From NCBI GenBank assembly GCA_035527715.1, contig DATKZY010000219.1:1-49932 (forward strand): a DNA stretch of 49,932 nt, given 5' to 3'. The position numbers and the translations under genes were made by a program. The stretch is from DSUN01 sp035527715 (GTDB taxonomy: Bacteria; Planctomycetota; PUPC01; DSUN01). Every line of letters begins with the position of its first letter. The first letter of the stretch is position 1. Under the pieces are notes generated by a model. That model was not told where the DNA came from and searched no databases. It saw only the letters and a program-made list of their open reading frames with translations. Shown piece after piece: positions 26,031 through 33,830 of the stretch.

Positions 26031-26590
26031 GGGCGCCTGGGTGGGCCGCTCCGGGTGATCGCTTCAGGCGATGAGCCCTTCTTCTCTTTGGCTTCAACCC
26101 TGAAGATTTCGAGCACCAGCAGGCCTGCGGCGACGCAGATGCAGGTGTCGGCGATGTTGAAGGCCGGCCAGTTGATGATCTCGACGTAGAGGAAGTCGCG
26201 CACGTAGCCGAACCACACGCGGTCCACCAGGTTCCCCACGGCTCCCGCGGCGACGAGCCCCAGGGCCACGGGCAGGAGGCGCTGCCCCGGCTCGGCCTTC
26301 CGCAGCATCCAGACGACCGCTCCCAGGGCGACGAGGGTGAGGACGATGAAGAGGTAGCCCTTGCCCCGCAGCAGGCCGAACACGCCGCCCGTGTTCTTCT
26401 CGAGCTGGAGCACCAGCAAGGGCTCCAGGACCGGATGGCGCAGCCGGCCGTGGGCATCCGGGGGAAGCTGGCTCAGGAAGGCGAAGGCGAAGTGTTTGGA
26501 GACGAGATCGGCGGCGAGGGCCAGGACGGCCGGGAGCCAGAACGCGCGACGGCTCACCGCGCCGAGCGCGGCGAATGGGCGAATCCTCAT
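26024..26590 (-). CDS. lspA: Signal peptidase II (lipoprotein signal peptidase)
   Basis: This A8-family membrane aspartic protease removes signal peptides from prolipoproteins. It has 188 residues with four hydrophobic segments. Catalytic Asp residues are D123 (GNLVDRVW) and D148 (FNIADTC), with the usual NTGGVFGLL loop near residue 66. The ATG at 26590 overlaps the stop of the upstream dksA-like gene (ATGA), so translation is probably coupled. The longer open frame to 26698 is rejected. The tail is basic and ends inside a palindromic repeat. Confidence 0.94.
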   Translation of the reverse strand: MRIRPFAALGAVSRRAFWLPAVLALAADLVSKHFAFAFLSQLPPDAHGRLRHPVLEPLLVLQLEKNTGGVFGLLRGKGYLFIVLTLVALGAVVWMLRKAEPGQRLLPVALGLVAAGAVGNLVDRVWFGYVRDFLYVEIINWPAFNIADTCICVAAGLLVLEIFRVEAKEKKGSSPEAITRSGPPRRPR

Positions 26591-26961
26591 TGCCCCTTGG
26601 TCTCTTGCTCGGCCTTGCGCTGGCATTCGATGCACAGCCTGGCCCAGGGGAGAATCTTCAGGCGGTTCTTGCCGACGGGGTGGCCACCCTCCTCGCACGT
26701 GCCGTAGGCGCCGTCCTCGATGCGCTGGAGGGCCGCGTCAATCTCGCGCAGCGTCTCCTCCGAGTTCTCGATCAGGCCGATCATGAAGTCCTGCTCGAAG
26801 TTGTCGCTGCCCAGGTCGGCGAAGTTCGAGATATCGAGCGTCGCGGCGTCGTCCTTCGACCTGCGGAGCGCCCCTTCCTCCAGGTGATTCACATCCCCTG
26901 CGAGCACCCGGCGCCGCTCCAGAAGCAGCTTCCTGAAAGAGCCGACTTCCTGCTTCGTCAT
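26587..26961 (-). CDS. DksA/TraR-type zinc finger protein
   Basis: A 124-residue protein with a coiled coil (residues 5-85, with the acidic DNFEQD region) and a C-terminal finger, typical of DksA/TraR regulators that bind RNA polymerase in its secondary channel. The finger is C89-x4-H94-x15-C110-x2-C113: where the family usually has a second Cys (residue 92) this protein has Gly, with His two residues on. It may still bind zinc with C3H ligands. The start at 26961 fits homology; GAGGAG lies about 10 bases upstream. It overlaps lspA by four bases. Confidence 0.85.
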   Translation of the reverse strand: MTKQEVGSFRKLLLERRRVLAGDVNHLEEGALRRSKDDAATLDISNFADLGSDNFEQDFMIGLIENSEETLREIDAALQRIEDGAYGTCEEGGHPVGKNRLKILPWARLCIECQRKAEQETKGQ

Positions 26962-27048
26962 TTCTGCCAGTCTCCTCCGCGCACGGCACAACGGCCAGAA
27001 ACGCCATCGCTCACCCCGACAGCCACGCGGGTTGAGCGTAGATGGTCA

Positions 27049-27077
27049 ATTGTACCCTCTGGGCCGATCCTTGTCAA
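27049..27077 (-). promoter_or_regulatory. Promoter of the dksA-like/lspA operon
   Basis: On the minus strand TTGACA (27077-27072), a 17-nt spacer and TACAAT (27054-27049) lie about 90 nt upstream of the ATG at 26961. Confidence 0.75.
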
Positions 27078-27156
27078 CCGCAAATTTCCTGCGACCACCA
27101 CAGTCGCCTCCGCCCGCGCGGGGCGTCGCCGGCCTTCCGACACGCGGCGTTCTCGC

Positions 27157-27185
27157 TTGACATCCCGTGGGCGGATGTCTACGCT
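27157..27185 (+). promoter_or_regulatory. Possible promoter of pcm
   Basis: TTGACA (27157-27162), a 17-nt spacer and TACGCT (27180-27185) precede the pcm start at 27207 by 22 nt. The -35 box is perfect and the -10 box is weak. The leader would be very short, with GAGGAG at its start. Confidence 0.45.
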
Positions 27186-27206
27186 AAGGATAGAGGAGAT
27201 GGACGC

Positions 27207-28004
27207 ATGCGGCAGTGGATCGCGGGCATGCTGGCCGTTGCAGGGCTTCTCGCCCTGGGCGCGTGGCTCGTCGGCAGGGCGCCTGCCCAACCGGGCGTCG
27301 CCGCCGAGCCCCCGCCGCAGAAGGAGGAGGCGGCGCCCCCGCCCAAGTGGAACCGCCCCCGCTTCGAGGCCCGGGCCGACGAGCGGCGCGACATGGTCCG
27401 CACCCAGCTCGAGCGACGCGACGTCTCCGACCGCGCGGCCCTCGATGCCATGCGAGCCGTCCCGCGGCACGAGTTCGTGCCCGACGGGCTCGCCCGCCGC
27501 GCCTACGACGACTGCCCCCTGCCCATCGGCCGCGGGCAGACGATTTCCCAGCCCTACATCGTGGGCTACATGACCCAGGCCCTCGGCCTGAAGGCGGGCA
27601 ACAAGGTGCTCGAGATCGGCACGGGGTCCGGCTACCAGGCCGCCGTGCTGGCCGAGCTGACGCCGCACGTCTACAGCATCGAGATCGTCAAGGCCCTCGG
27701 CGACGCGGCGAAGGCCCGCCTGGAGAAGCTCGGCTACAAGACCGTCGAGTGCAAGGTAGCCGACGGCTATCACGGCTGGGCCGAGAAGGGGCCGTTCGAC
27801 GCCGTCATCGTCACCTGTGCCGCGGGCAGCGTGCCGCCGCCGCTCCTCAAGCAGCTCAAGCCGGGCGGCCGCATGTGCATCCCCGTCGGCCCCCCCGGCC
27901 TCGGCCAGGACCTCATCCTCATCACCAAGGACTCCGAGGGCCGGGTGCGAAGCCGCAGCCTCATGGGCGTCGTCTTCGTGCCCCTGACGCGCGAGGTGCG
28001 GTGA
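27207..28004 (+). CDS. pcm: Protein-L-isoaspartate O-methyltransferase, membrane-anchored or exported
   Basis: This SAM-dependent repair enzyme methylates isoaspartyl residues. It has 265 residues: an N-terminal hydrophobic segment (IAGMLAVAGLLALGAWLVG, 5-23), a Pro-rich linker (about 33-48), then the whole PIMT fold. Signatures are GRGQTISQPYIV near residue 110, the SAM loop VLEIGTGSGYQAA near 135, and CAAGSVPPPLLKQLKPGG. GAGGAG lies eight bases before the ATG. Cytosolic Pcm lacks such a leader; here the enzyme seems to face, or be anchored at, the membrane. It precedes the SpeE-like gene by 112 nt. Confidence 0.93.
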   Translation: MRQWIAGMLAVAGLLALGAWLVGRAPAQPGVAAEPPPQKEEAAPPPKWNRPRFEARADERRDMVRTQLERRDVSDRAALDAMRAVPRHEFVPDGLARRAYDDCPLPIGRGQTISQPYIVGYMTQALGLKAGNKVLEIGTGSGYQAAVLAELTPHVYSIEIVKALGDAAKARLEKLGYKTVECKVADGYHGWAEKGPFDAVIVTCAAGSVPPPLLKQLKPGGRMCIPVGPPGLGQDLILITKDSEGRVRSRSLMGVVFVPLTREVR

Positions 28005-28011
28005 GGCCAGG

Positions 28012-28111
28012 AATCCGTAATGCGTAATCCGTAACAGGAGAAGCGGAAGCCAGGCCGTGTGGCTCTCCTTGTCTTGTCTGGTTACGGATTACGAATTGCG
28101 GATTACGGATT
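28012..28111. repeat. Inverted pair of heptamer arrays (AATCCGT)
   Basis: AATCCGT, AATGCGT, AATCCGT (28012-28032) face ACGGATT, ACGAATT, GCGGATT, ACGGATT (28084-28111), all at an exact 7-bp period and complementary. The loop between contains a smaller hairpin (AGCCA/TGGCT). The block fills the gap between pcm and the SpeE-like gene and ends five bases before its ATG, so it would form a large mRNA hairpin at the ribosome site. Confidence 0.9.
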
Positions 28112-28116
28112 CTGCC

Positions 28117-30621
28117 ATGCGCCTTGCTTTCCTCATCGCAGCGGTCTCCGCCGCCATCCTGGCCTATGAAGTGGCGCTGATGCGCGCGCTGTCGGTCGCG
28201 CAGTGGCACCATTTCGCCTACATGGTCGTGAGCACGGCGCTGCTGGGGTTCGGGGCCAGCGGCGCACTCCTCTCAGTGTGCGGCAGATGGCTCAGAGAGC
28301 GCTTCGAAGCGAGCATGACGGTCTTCGCCGCCGCCTTCGCCATCACGATCCCGGCCTCATTCGCCCTCGCGCAAGACGTGCCCTTCGACATCTTCCAGCT
28401 CGCCTGGGACCGCATGCAGTATGTCCACCTCCTCAATTCGTTCCTGATCTGCTTCGTGCCATTCTTCCTGGGGGCCACGTGCATCGGGCTCGCGCTGACG
28501 CACGAGGCGAAGCGGGTGCACTCGCTCTATTTCTGGAACCTGCTCGGCTCGGGCATCGGCTCGGCGGGGATTGTCGCTGTGATGTTCGTGCTGCCGCCGG
28601 CGAAGCTGCCCCTGGCCGCCTTCGCCGTGGCGGCCATCGGCTGCGTCGTCTACGCATCGCGGCGCTGGTGGGCGCTCGCCGTTGCCGGCGGCCTCGCCGC
28701 CGTCCTTGCCTGCTTCACGGCGATCTTCCCGCTCCAGCTCAGGGTCTCGCAGTATAAGGCGCTCAAGGGGTTCCTCGACATGGGGGCGCAAGTGGTCGAG
28801 GAATGCTCGAGTCCGCTGGGCACGGTGCAGGTGCTCGATGGCCCGATGATCCGCCTAGTGCCCGGCCTGAGCCTCGCCTGGCAGGAGGACCAGCCGAAGC
28901 AGCGGGCGATCGTGGTGGATGCCGGCTCCGCCTCCGCCATTCACCACCTCGCCGACCCGAAGCAGGCCGAGGTCTTCGACTACACGACGAGCGCCCTCCC
29001 CTATCACCTCCTCGACAAGCCGAAGACCCTCATCATCGGCGCCGGCGGCGGGGGCGACGTGTGGCTCGCCCGCTACCACGGCTGCCCCGACATCACGGCG
29101 CTGGAGCTCGACCCGACCATCGCCGGCCTGATGACGGGGAGCCAGGCGGAGTTCGCTGGACACCTCTACAGCCAGCCCGGCGTGAAACTCGTCGTCGCCG
29201 AGGCCCGCGGCTTCCTCGCCCGAACGAACGAGAAGTTCGACCTCATCCAGCTTCCGCTCGTGGAGTCCTTCGGCACGGCGGGGGCCGGCGTCGCCGCCCT
29301 CAACGAGAGCTACCTCTACACCGTCGAGGCATTCCGCGCCTACCTCGATCACCTGACGCCCAACGGCATCCTCTGCGTCACCCGGTGGCTGCGCAACCCC
29401 GTGGCCGACTGCGACTTCATTCGCATCTTCTCCTCCCTGACGGAGGCGTTCCGAGGCAAGGGCGACTTCCCGTTTTCGGAGAACATCGTCGCCATTCGGG
29501 GGATGTTCACGGCCACGGTGCTCGCACGTCAGCGGCCGTTCTCGCGGGAGCAGAAGGTGGCTACCCTGACTTTCTGCCGCGACAGGTGCTTCGACCTCAT
29601 CTACTACGATTGCATTTGGCTCAACACACCCGATAACCGGCCAAGCGACGTGCCCAAAGGCGTGAATGAGTACAACCTGATCCAAGAGCCGCGCTACTAT
29701 ATGGATGCTGCCATGAAGCTGCTCAGTGGCGAGCGAGACGGTTTCATCCGCTCGTATCCCTTCGACATCTCGCCGACGACCGACGACCGGCCGTACCATT
29801 CGCTCACGCAGCGGTGGCGGGGGATTCGGCACCTGCGGGAGAAGCTGGGCGACCAGTGGGTGCGGTATGCCGACTGGGGCTACATCGTGCTCTGGGCCAC
29901 GCTGGCCCAGGCAGTCGTCCTCAGCGCCCTGCTCATCCTCCTCCCCCTCGTCCTCGGGCGCCTTCGGGCGTCCGACACCCCTGACCCAACAGAAGGCCCC
30001 TCCGAGTCTTGTCACGCGTCACGCGTCACGCGTCACGGGTCCCTTGCCACTTTCACCTACTTTGCCTGCCTTGGCATTGCCTATATGTTCATCGAGATCG
30101 TGATGATGCAGAAGCTGTCGCTCTTCCTGGCCAGCCCGATCTACGCGGCGGCGATCGTGCTGGCGGCGTTCATGGTCGGCTCGGGGCTGGGGAGCCTGGC
30201 GGCGGGCAGAGAGCGAGAAGGGGCCACAGGCAGGATGCCTGTGCCACCGGAGGTGGCGGTGACGCGGGGGGTGCTCGGCATCCTGGGCGTCGGGTTGCTG
30301 CTGTGGTTCGGGATGGACTGGCTGCTGGGGCGGTTCGCGGGCCAGGCGTTTGCCGTCCGTGCGCTGGTCGCCACGGCGTGCGCGGGCGGCCTGGCGTTTT
30401 TCATGGGCATGCCATTCCCCTCGGGCCTGCGGCGCGTGGCCGAGGAGCTTCCGGCCCTGACGCCGTGGGCGTGGGGGGTCAACGGCGCGGCGTCGGTGGT
30501 GGGGGCAGTGCTGGCGATGGTGCTGGCCGTGTCGTGGGGGTTCGGGCTGGTGCTGCTGCTGGCCTTCGCGCTGTATGTCGTGGCGGGCGCGGCGCTGCCG
30601 CGCATGGCGCGCGGGCGATAG
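28117..30621 (+). CDS. Membrane protein with spermidine synthase-like domain
   Basis: The product has 834 residues. Six or so membrane helices at the N terminus (1-215) are followed by a spermidine-synthase-like methyltransferase fold (about 220-590), with the nucleotide loop LIIGAGGGGDVWLARYHG near residue 305 and ALELDPTI after it. About five more helices lie at the C terminus (590-834). This arrangement is common for SpeE-like membrane proteins in planctomycetes; the substrate is unknown and polyamine synthesis is not shown. Two repeats sit in the C-terminal part: a TCACGCG array (30012-30039, HASRVTRH) and a palindrome (30223-30248, ATGRMPVPP), both in predicted loops between helices. ATG 28117 has little ribosome site, being just after an inverted repeat. 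Confidence 0.85.
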   Translation: MRLAFLIAAVSAAILAYEVALMRALSVAQWHHFAYMVVSTALLGFGASGALLSVCGRWLRERFEASMTVFAAAFAITIPASFALAQDVPFDIFQLAWDRMQYVHLLNSFLICFVPFFLGATCIGLALTHEAKRVHSLYFWNLLGSGIGSAGIVAVMFVLPPAKLPLAAFAVAAIGCVVYASRRWWALAVAGGLAAVLACFTAIFPLQLRVSQYKALKGFLDMGAQVVEECSSPLGTVQVLDGPMIRLVPGLSLAWQEDQPKQRAIVVDAGSASAIHHLADPKQAEVFDYTTSALPYHLLDKPKTLIIGAGGGGDVWLARYHGCPDITALELDPTIAGLMTGSQAEFAGHLYSQPGVKLVVAEARGFLARTNEKFDLIQLPLVESFGTAGAGVAALNESYLYTVEAFRAYLDHLTPNGILCVTRWLRNPVADCDFIRIFSSLTEAFRGKGDFPFSENIVAIRGMFTATVLARQRPFSREQKVATLTFCRDRCFDLIYYDCIWLNTPDNRPSDVPKGVNEYNLIQEPRYYMDAAMKLLSGERDGFIRSYPFDISPTTDDRPYHSLTQRWRGIRHLREKLGDQWVRYADWGYIVLWATLAQAVVLSALLILLPLVLGRLRASDTPDPTEGPSESCHASRVTRHGSLATFTYFACLGIAYMFIEIVMMQKLSLFLASPIYAAAIVLAAFMVGSGLGSLAAGREREGATGRMPVPPEVAVTRGVLGILGVGLLLWFGMDWLLGRFAGQAFAVRALVATACAGGLAFFMGMPFPSGLRRVAEELPALTPWAWGVNGAASVVGAVLAMVLAVSWGFGLVLLLAFALYVVAGAALPRMARGR
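30012..30039. repeat. Coding heptamer array (TCACGCG, 4 units)
   Basis: Three TCACGCG units and one TCACGGG at an exact 7-bp period encode CHASRVTRHGS in the SpeE-like protein. It is the same heptamer, strand and peptide as in the TadE-like gene and the kinase. Confidence 0.92.
30223..30248. repeat. Coding palindrome (GCCTGTGCCACC type)
   Basis: A 26-bp palindrome with arms GCCACAGGC and GCCTGTGCC lies in frame in the SpeE-like gene, encoding ATGRMPVPP. It is half of the larger element seen at 40478-40528. Confidence 0.85.
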
Positions 30622-30645
30622 GACCGATGGGAGCTACAGGAGCGC

Positions 30646-31299
30646 TCAGTCGCCCACCGGGTATTGGGGCCTGAAGGGCAGCGGCTCGGCGCTGGCCTCG
30701 CCCGCGGGCTGACCCTCGGCGGGCGGGACGGCTTTGGGGCCAGGGGTCTCGAAGACGATGCGCTCGACGCTGATGCGCACGGGGAGCGGCTCCTGGCCGG
30801 GGAACATGTCGAGGTAGCGGTCGCTGGCGGTGGCGCGCACCTGGTCCTGGATGGCGAGGAGGTTGGGGCGGTCGAAGAGGCGGCAGCGGAGGCGTGCCTC
30901 GCTGGGCACCTTGGCGTTCTTGGGCAGCACGAGTTCGAGCGTGGCGTCGGCCACCTCGTCCATGCCCGCGACGGTGCGGTTGATGGCCTGCTCGACGCTG
31001 GCGGCGCGGAAGGACACGGGGCCGCTGGGGGTGTCGAAGAGGAGGTAGCGGCCCTGGGTGCTGCTGGTGACGATCTGCACGGCGCGGAGGATGGCGCCGA
31101 CGAGGAGCAGGATGGCCAGGGTGGCTGCCGCCGCGGTGATGGTGATCCGGCCGGACCGCAGGGCCCGGTAGTTGGCCAGAAGCGGGTCGAGGCGTTGGCG
31201 CCACAGGTCCACGGTGACCGTGACGATGAACGCCGCGGCGAGGATGCTGGCCGCGAAGTCAATCCAGTTGGCGATGCGTCGAAGCGACTTGATGCCCAT
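30646..31299 (-). CDS. AmaP-like membrane protein (Asp23/AmaP group)
   Basis: The product has 217 residues with two membrane segments (FAASILAAAFIVTVTVDLW, about 15-33, and ATLAILLLVGAILRAVQIV, about 58-76). A soluble domain follows (80-185) with strands and a helix as in AmaP/Asp23-family proteins (for example GPVSFRAASVEQAINRTV). The C-terminal tail is Pro/Ala-rich. It is the last gene of the pepP-efp-accB-accC unit, 18 nt after accC. In Bacillus an Asp23-family gene (yqhY) stands at this place next to accC, which supports the call. Function in envelope stress or fatty-acid balance is inference. Confidence 0.65.
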   Translation of the reverse strand: MGIKSLRRIANWIDFAASILAAAFIVTVTVDLWRQRLDPLLANYRALRSGRITITAAAATLAILLLVGAILRAVQIVTSSTQGRYLLFDTPSGPVSFRAASVEQAINRTVAGMDEVADATLELVLPKNAKVPSEARLRCRLFDRPNLLAIQDQVRATASDRYLDMFPGQEPLPVRISVERIVFETPGPKAVPPAEGQPAGEASAEPLPFRPQYPVGD

Positions 31300-31317
31300 G
31301 CCGAGGCTCCCTTCCTG

Positions 31318-32664
31318 TCAATGTTCCCGTTCGAGGTTCTCGATGAACGAGGTGTCCACCTTTCCGCTGACGAAGGCGCTGTGGCCGAAGACTTCGAGGT
31401 AGAGGGGGACAGTGGTCTTGACGCCCTCGATGACGATCTCCTCGAGGGCTCGGCGCATGCACAGGCGCGCCTCCTCGCGGGTCTGGCGGTGCACGATGAG
31501 CTTGCCGATGAGGGAATCGTAGTTGGGCGGGATGCGGTAGCCGGCGTAGGCGTGGCTGTCCACCCGCACGCCGGGGCCGCCGGGCCAGTAGAGCCGGGTG
31601 ATGAGGCCGGGGCACGGCTTGAAGTTGGCCGCGGGGTCCTCCGCGTTGATGCGGCACTCGATCGCCGCACCCTGCGGCTTCACGTCCTCCTGCTTGAAGC
31701 TCAGCTTCTTCCCCGACGCCACCAGGATCTGTTCCTTCACGATGTCAATGCCCGTGACCATCTCGGTGACGGGGTGCTCGACCTGGATGCGGCTGTTGAG
31801 CTCGATGAAGTAGTGATTGCCGTCGGGGTCCACGAGGAACTCGACGGTGCCGGCGCACTGGTATTTGGCGGCGGTGGCGATGCGGATGGCGTCGTCGCCC
31901 AGGCGGCGGCGGAGCTTGGGCGTGATGACCGGGCAGGGCGACTCCTCGACGAGCTTCTGGTGGCGGCGCTGGAGGCTACAGTCGCGCTCGCCGAGGTGGA
32001 CGACGCGGCCGTGCTGGTCGGCGAGGATCTGGACTTCGACGTGTCGGGCCCGCTCGACGACCTTTTCGATGTAGACGGCAGGGCTCCCGAAGGCGGCCTC
32101 GGCCTCGGAGCGGGCGACGTTGACGTGGTTCATCAGGGCGATTTCGTTGTTGGCCCGCCGCATGCCGCGGCCGCCTCCGCCGCGCGCGGCCTTGATCATC
32201 ACGGGGAAGCCGATGGTGCGGGCGATCTCGCGGACCTGTTCGTCGTTCTCGACCGGGCCGTCGCTGCCGGGGACGATGGGAACGCCGCTCTTCTTGGCGA
32301 GCTGGCGGGCGGCGACCTTGTTGCCGAGGATCTGGAGGGTCTCGACGGGGGGGCCGATGAAGGTGATGTGGCAGTCGCGGCACACCTCGGCGAACTGGGC
32401 GACCTCGGCGAGGAAGCCGTAGCCGGGGTGAATCGCATCGGCATCGGCCACCTCGGCCGCGGCGATGATGTGGGGGATATTCAGGTAGCTCTGCGCGCTC
32501 TCGGCCGGGCCGATGCAGATCTTGTGGTCCGCCAGGTTCAGGTACAGTGCCCCGGCGTCGGCCTCGGAGTAGACGCACACCGTCTGAACGCCCAGCTCCT
32601 TGCAGGCCCGGATGATTCGCAGGGCGATCTCGCCCCGCGAGGCGATGAGGACACGCGAGAACAC
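31318..32664 (-). CDS. accC: Biotin carboxylase subunit of acetyl-CoA carboxylase
   Basis: This ATP-grasp enzyme carboxylates biotin on AccB, the first step of fatty acid synthesis. It has 448 residues, close to E. coli AccC. It opens with MFSRVLIASRGEIALRIIRA; the Gly-rich ATP loop KAARGGGGRGMR is near residue 160 and ELNSRIQVEHPVTE near 286. The active-site region RDCSLQRRHQKLVEE is intact. It begins 18 nt after accB and is followed after 18 nt by the AmaP-like gene. It is a cytoplasmic housekeeping gene. Confidence 0.97.
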   Translation of the reverse strand: MFSRVLIASRGEIALRIIRACKELGVQTVCVYSEADAGALYLNLADHKICIGPAESAQSYLNIPHIIAAAEVADADAIHPGYGFLAEVAQFAEVCRDCHITFIGPPVETLQILGNKVAARQLAKKSGVPIVPGSDGPVENDEQVREIARTIGFPVMIKAARGGGGRGMRRANNEIALMNHVNVARSEAEAAFGSPAVYIEKVVERARHVEVQILADQHGRVVHLGERDCSLQRRHQKLVEESPCPVITPKLRRRLGDDAIRIATAAKYQCAGTVEFLVDPDGNHYFIELNSRIQVEHPVTEMVTGIDIVKEQILVASGKKLSFKQEDVKPQGAAIECRINAEDPAANFKPCPGLITRLYWPGGPGVRVDSHAYAGYRIPPNYDSLIGKLIVHRQTREEARLCMRRALEEIVIEGVKTTVPLYLEVFGHSAFVSGKVDTSFIENLEREH

Positions 32665-32682
32665 GGCTCTCGGGCTCCTAGG

Positions 32683-33153
32683 TCAGGAGGTCTTCCGCGC
32701 AATGACGAACAGGGGCTGGCCGTACTCGACGGTGCGGCCGTTCTCGACCTCGATGGACTGCACGACGCCCTCGACCTCGGCCTTGAGTTCGTTCATGACC
32801 TTCATGGCTTCGATGATGCACAACACGGTATCGGGCCGCACCTCGTCGCCCACCTCCACGAAGACGTCCGCCTCGGGAGACGACGCGCGGTAGAGGATGC
32901 CGACCATAGGGGACTTGACGATATGGACGTCGTCGCCCGGCGGCGGCGCGGGTGCGGACTCGGGCTCGGGAGCCGCCGGCGCGGCCACGACGGGCACGGG
33001 GCCGGAGGCGACGACGGGCGTGGCCCCGCCATCGCGGGTCCGCCGCAGCGCCACCTTCAGGCCCTCCCACTCGATCTCCAACTCGTCGAGTCGCCGGGCC
33101 TCCATCAGGCCGGTCAGCGTCTCGATCAGGTCGCGGATCTTGTCGAACTCCAT
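32683..33153 (-). CDS. accB: Biotin carboxyl carrier protein of acetyl-CoA carboxylase
   Basis: A 156-residue carrier. An N-terminal helical region (1-45, MEFDKIRDLIETLTGLME), a Pro/Ala linker (about 55-80) and a biotinyl domain (about 82-154) follow in order. The biotin-accepting Lys is in EAMKVMNELKAEVEG. Start 33153 is set by the AGGGAA/GGGAG ribosome site and homology; the open frame to 33189 is rejected. It lies 48 nt after efp. Confidence 0.96.
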   Translation of the reverse strand: MEFDKIRDLIETLTGLMEARRLDELEIEWEGLKVALRRTRDGGATPVVASGPVPVVAAPAAPEPESAPAPPPGDDVHIVKSPMVGILYRASSPEADVFVEVGDEVRPDTVLCIIEAMKVMNELKAEVEGVVQSIEVENGRTVEYGQPLFVIARKTS

Positions 33154-33201
33154 TTCCCTGCTCCCGTCTCGCGCGGCTCGGGCGCCCACGTGGGGGCGCC
33201 C

Positions 33202-33765
33202 CTACGCGCGCTCGAGGTAGAGGCCCGTGCGCGTGTCCACGCGCACACTCCCGCCCTGCTCGACGAACAGGGGCACCTGGACGGTGACACCCGTCTCCAG
33301 CGTCGCGGGCTTTGTGGCCCCGCTCACCGTGTCGCCCCGCACGCCGGGCGGCGTGTCAGCCACCTTGAGCACCACGCTGTCGGGCACCTGCACTTCGATC
33401 ACCGTGCCGTCGTGGAAGGAGACGAGGACCTCCATGTTCTCCTTGAGGAACTGGTCCTTGCCCCTGAATGCCTCGCCGCTCACGGGGAGCTGCTCGAAGC
33501 TCTTGGGGTCCATGAGCACGTAGTGGTCGCCCTGGCGATAGAGGTACTCCATCGCCCGCTTCTCGATGTAGGCCTGCTCGATGGACTCCTTGGACCGGAA
33601 GGTGGGCTCGATCACCTGGCCCGTCATGACATCCTTCAGCCGGGTGCGCACGAAGGCGTGGCCCTTGCCCGGCTTGATGTGCTGGAAGTAGACGACCTGG
33701 TACAGCTTCCCACTGTAGACGATCGTGATCCCGTTGCGGAAGTCGTTCGTCGTGATGATCGGCAC
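33202..33765 (-). CDS. efp: Elongation factor P
   Basis: A 187-residue three-domain factor that helps ribosomes through polyproline stretches. The N-terminal KOW-like domain has the tip loop KPGKGHAFVRTRLKD with a lysine at the position modified in many bacteria; the later FHDGTVIEVQVPDSV, then ETGVTVQVPLFVEQGG, are the usual OB domains. The start is GTG at 33765 with AGGAG nine bases upstream; the larger open frame to 34761 is a shadow. The window does not show an EpmA/EpmB or EarP gene that would modify the lysine. Confidence 0.95.
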   Translation of the reverse strand: MPIITTNDFRNGITIVYSGKLYQVVYFQHIKPGKGHAFVRTRLKDVMTGQVIEPTFRSKESIEQAYIEKRAMEYLYRQGDHYVLMDPKSFEQLPVSGEAFRGKDQFLKENMEVLVSFHDGTVIEVQVPDSVVLKVADTPPGVRGDTVSGATKPATLETGVTVQVPLFVEQGGSVRVDTRTGLYLERA

Positions 33766-33830
33766 CGCCAAACACTCCTGTCGGAAATCGGATACACGCG
33801 CGTCGGGCCGCCCAATCCGCTGGGCGGCGC

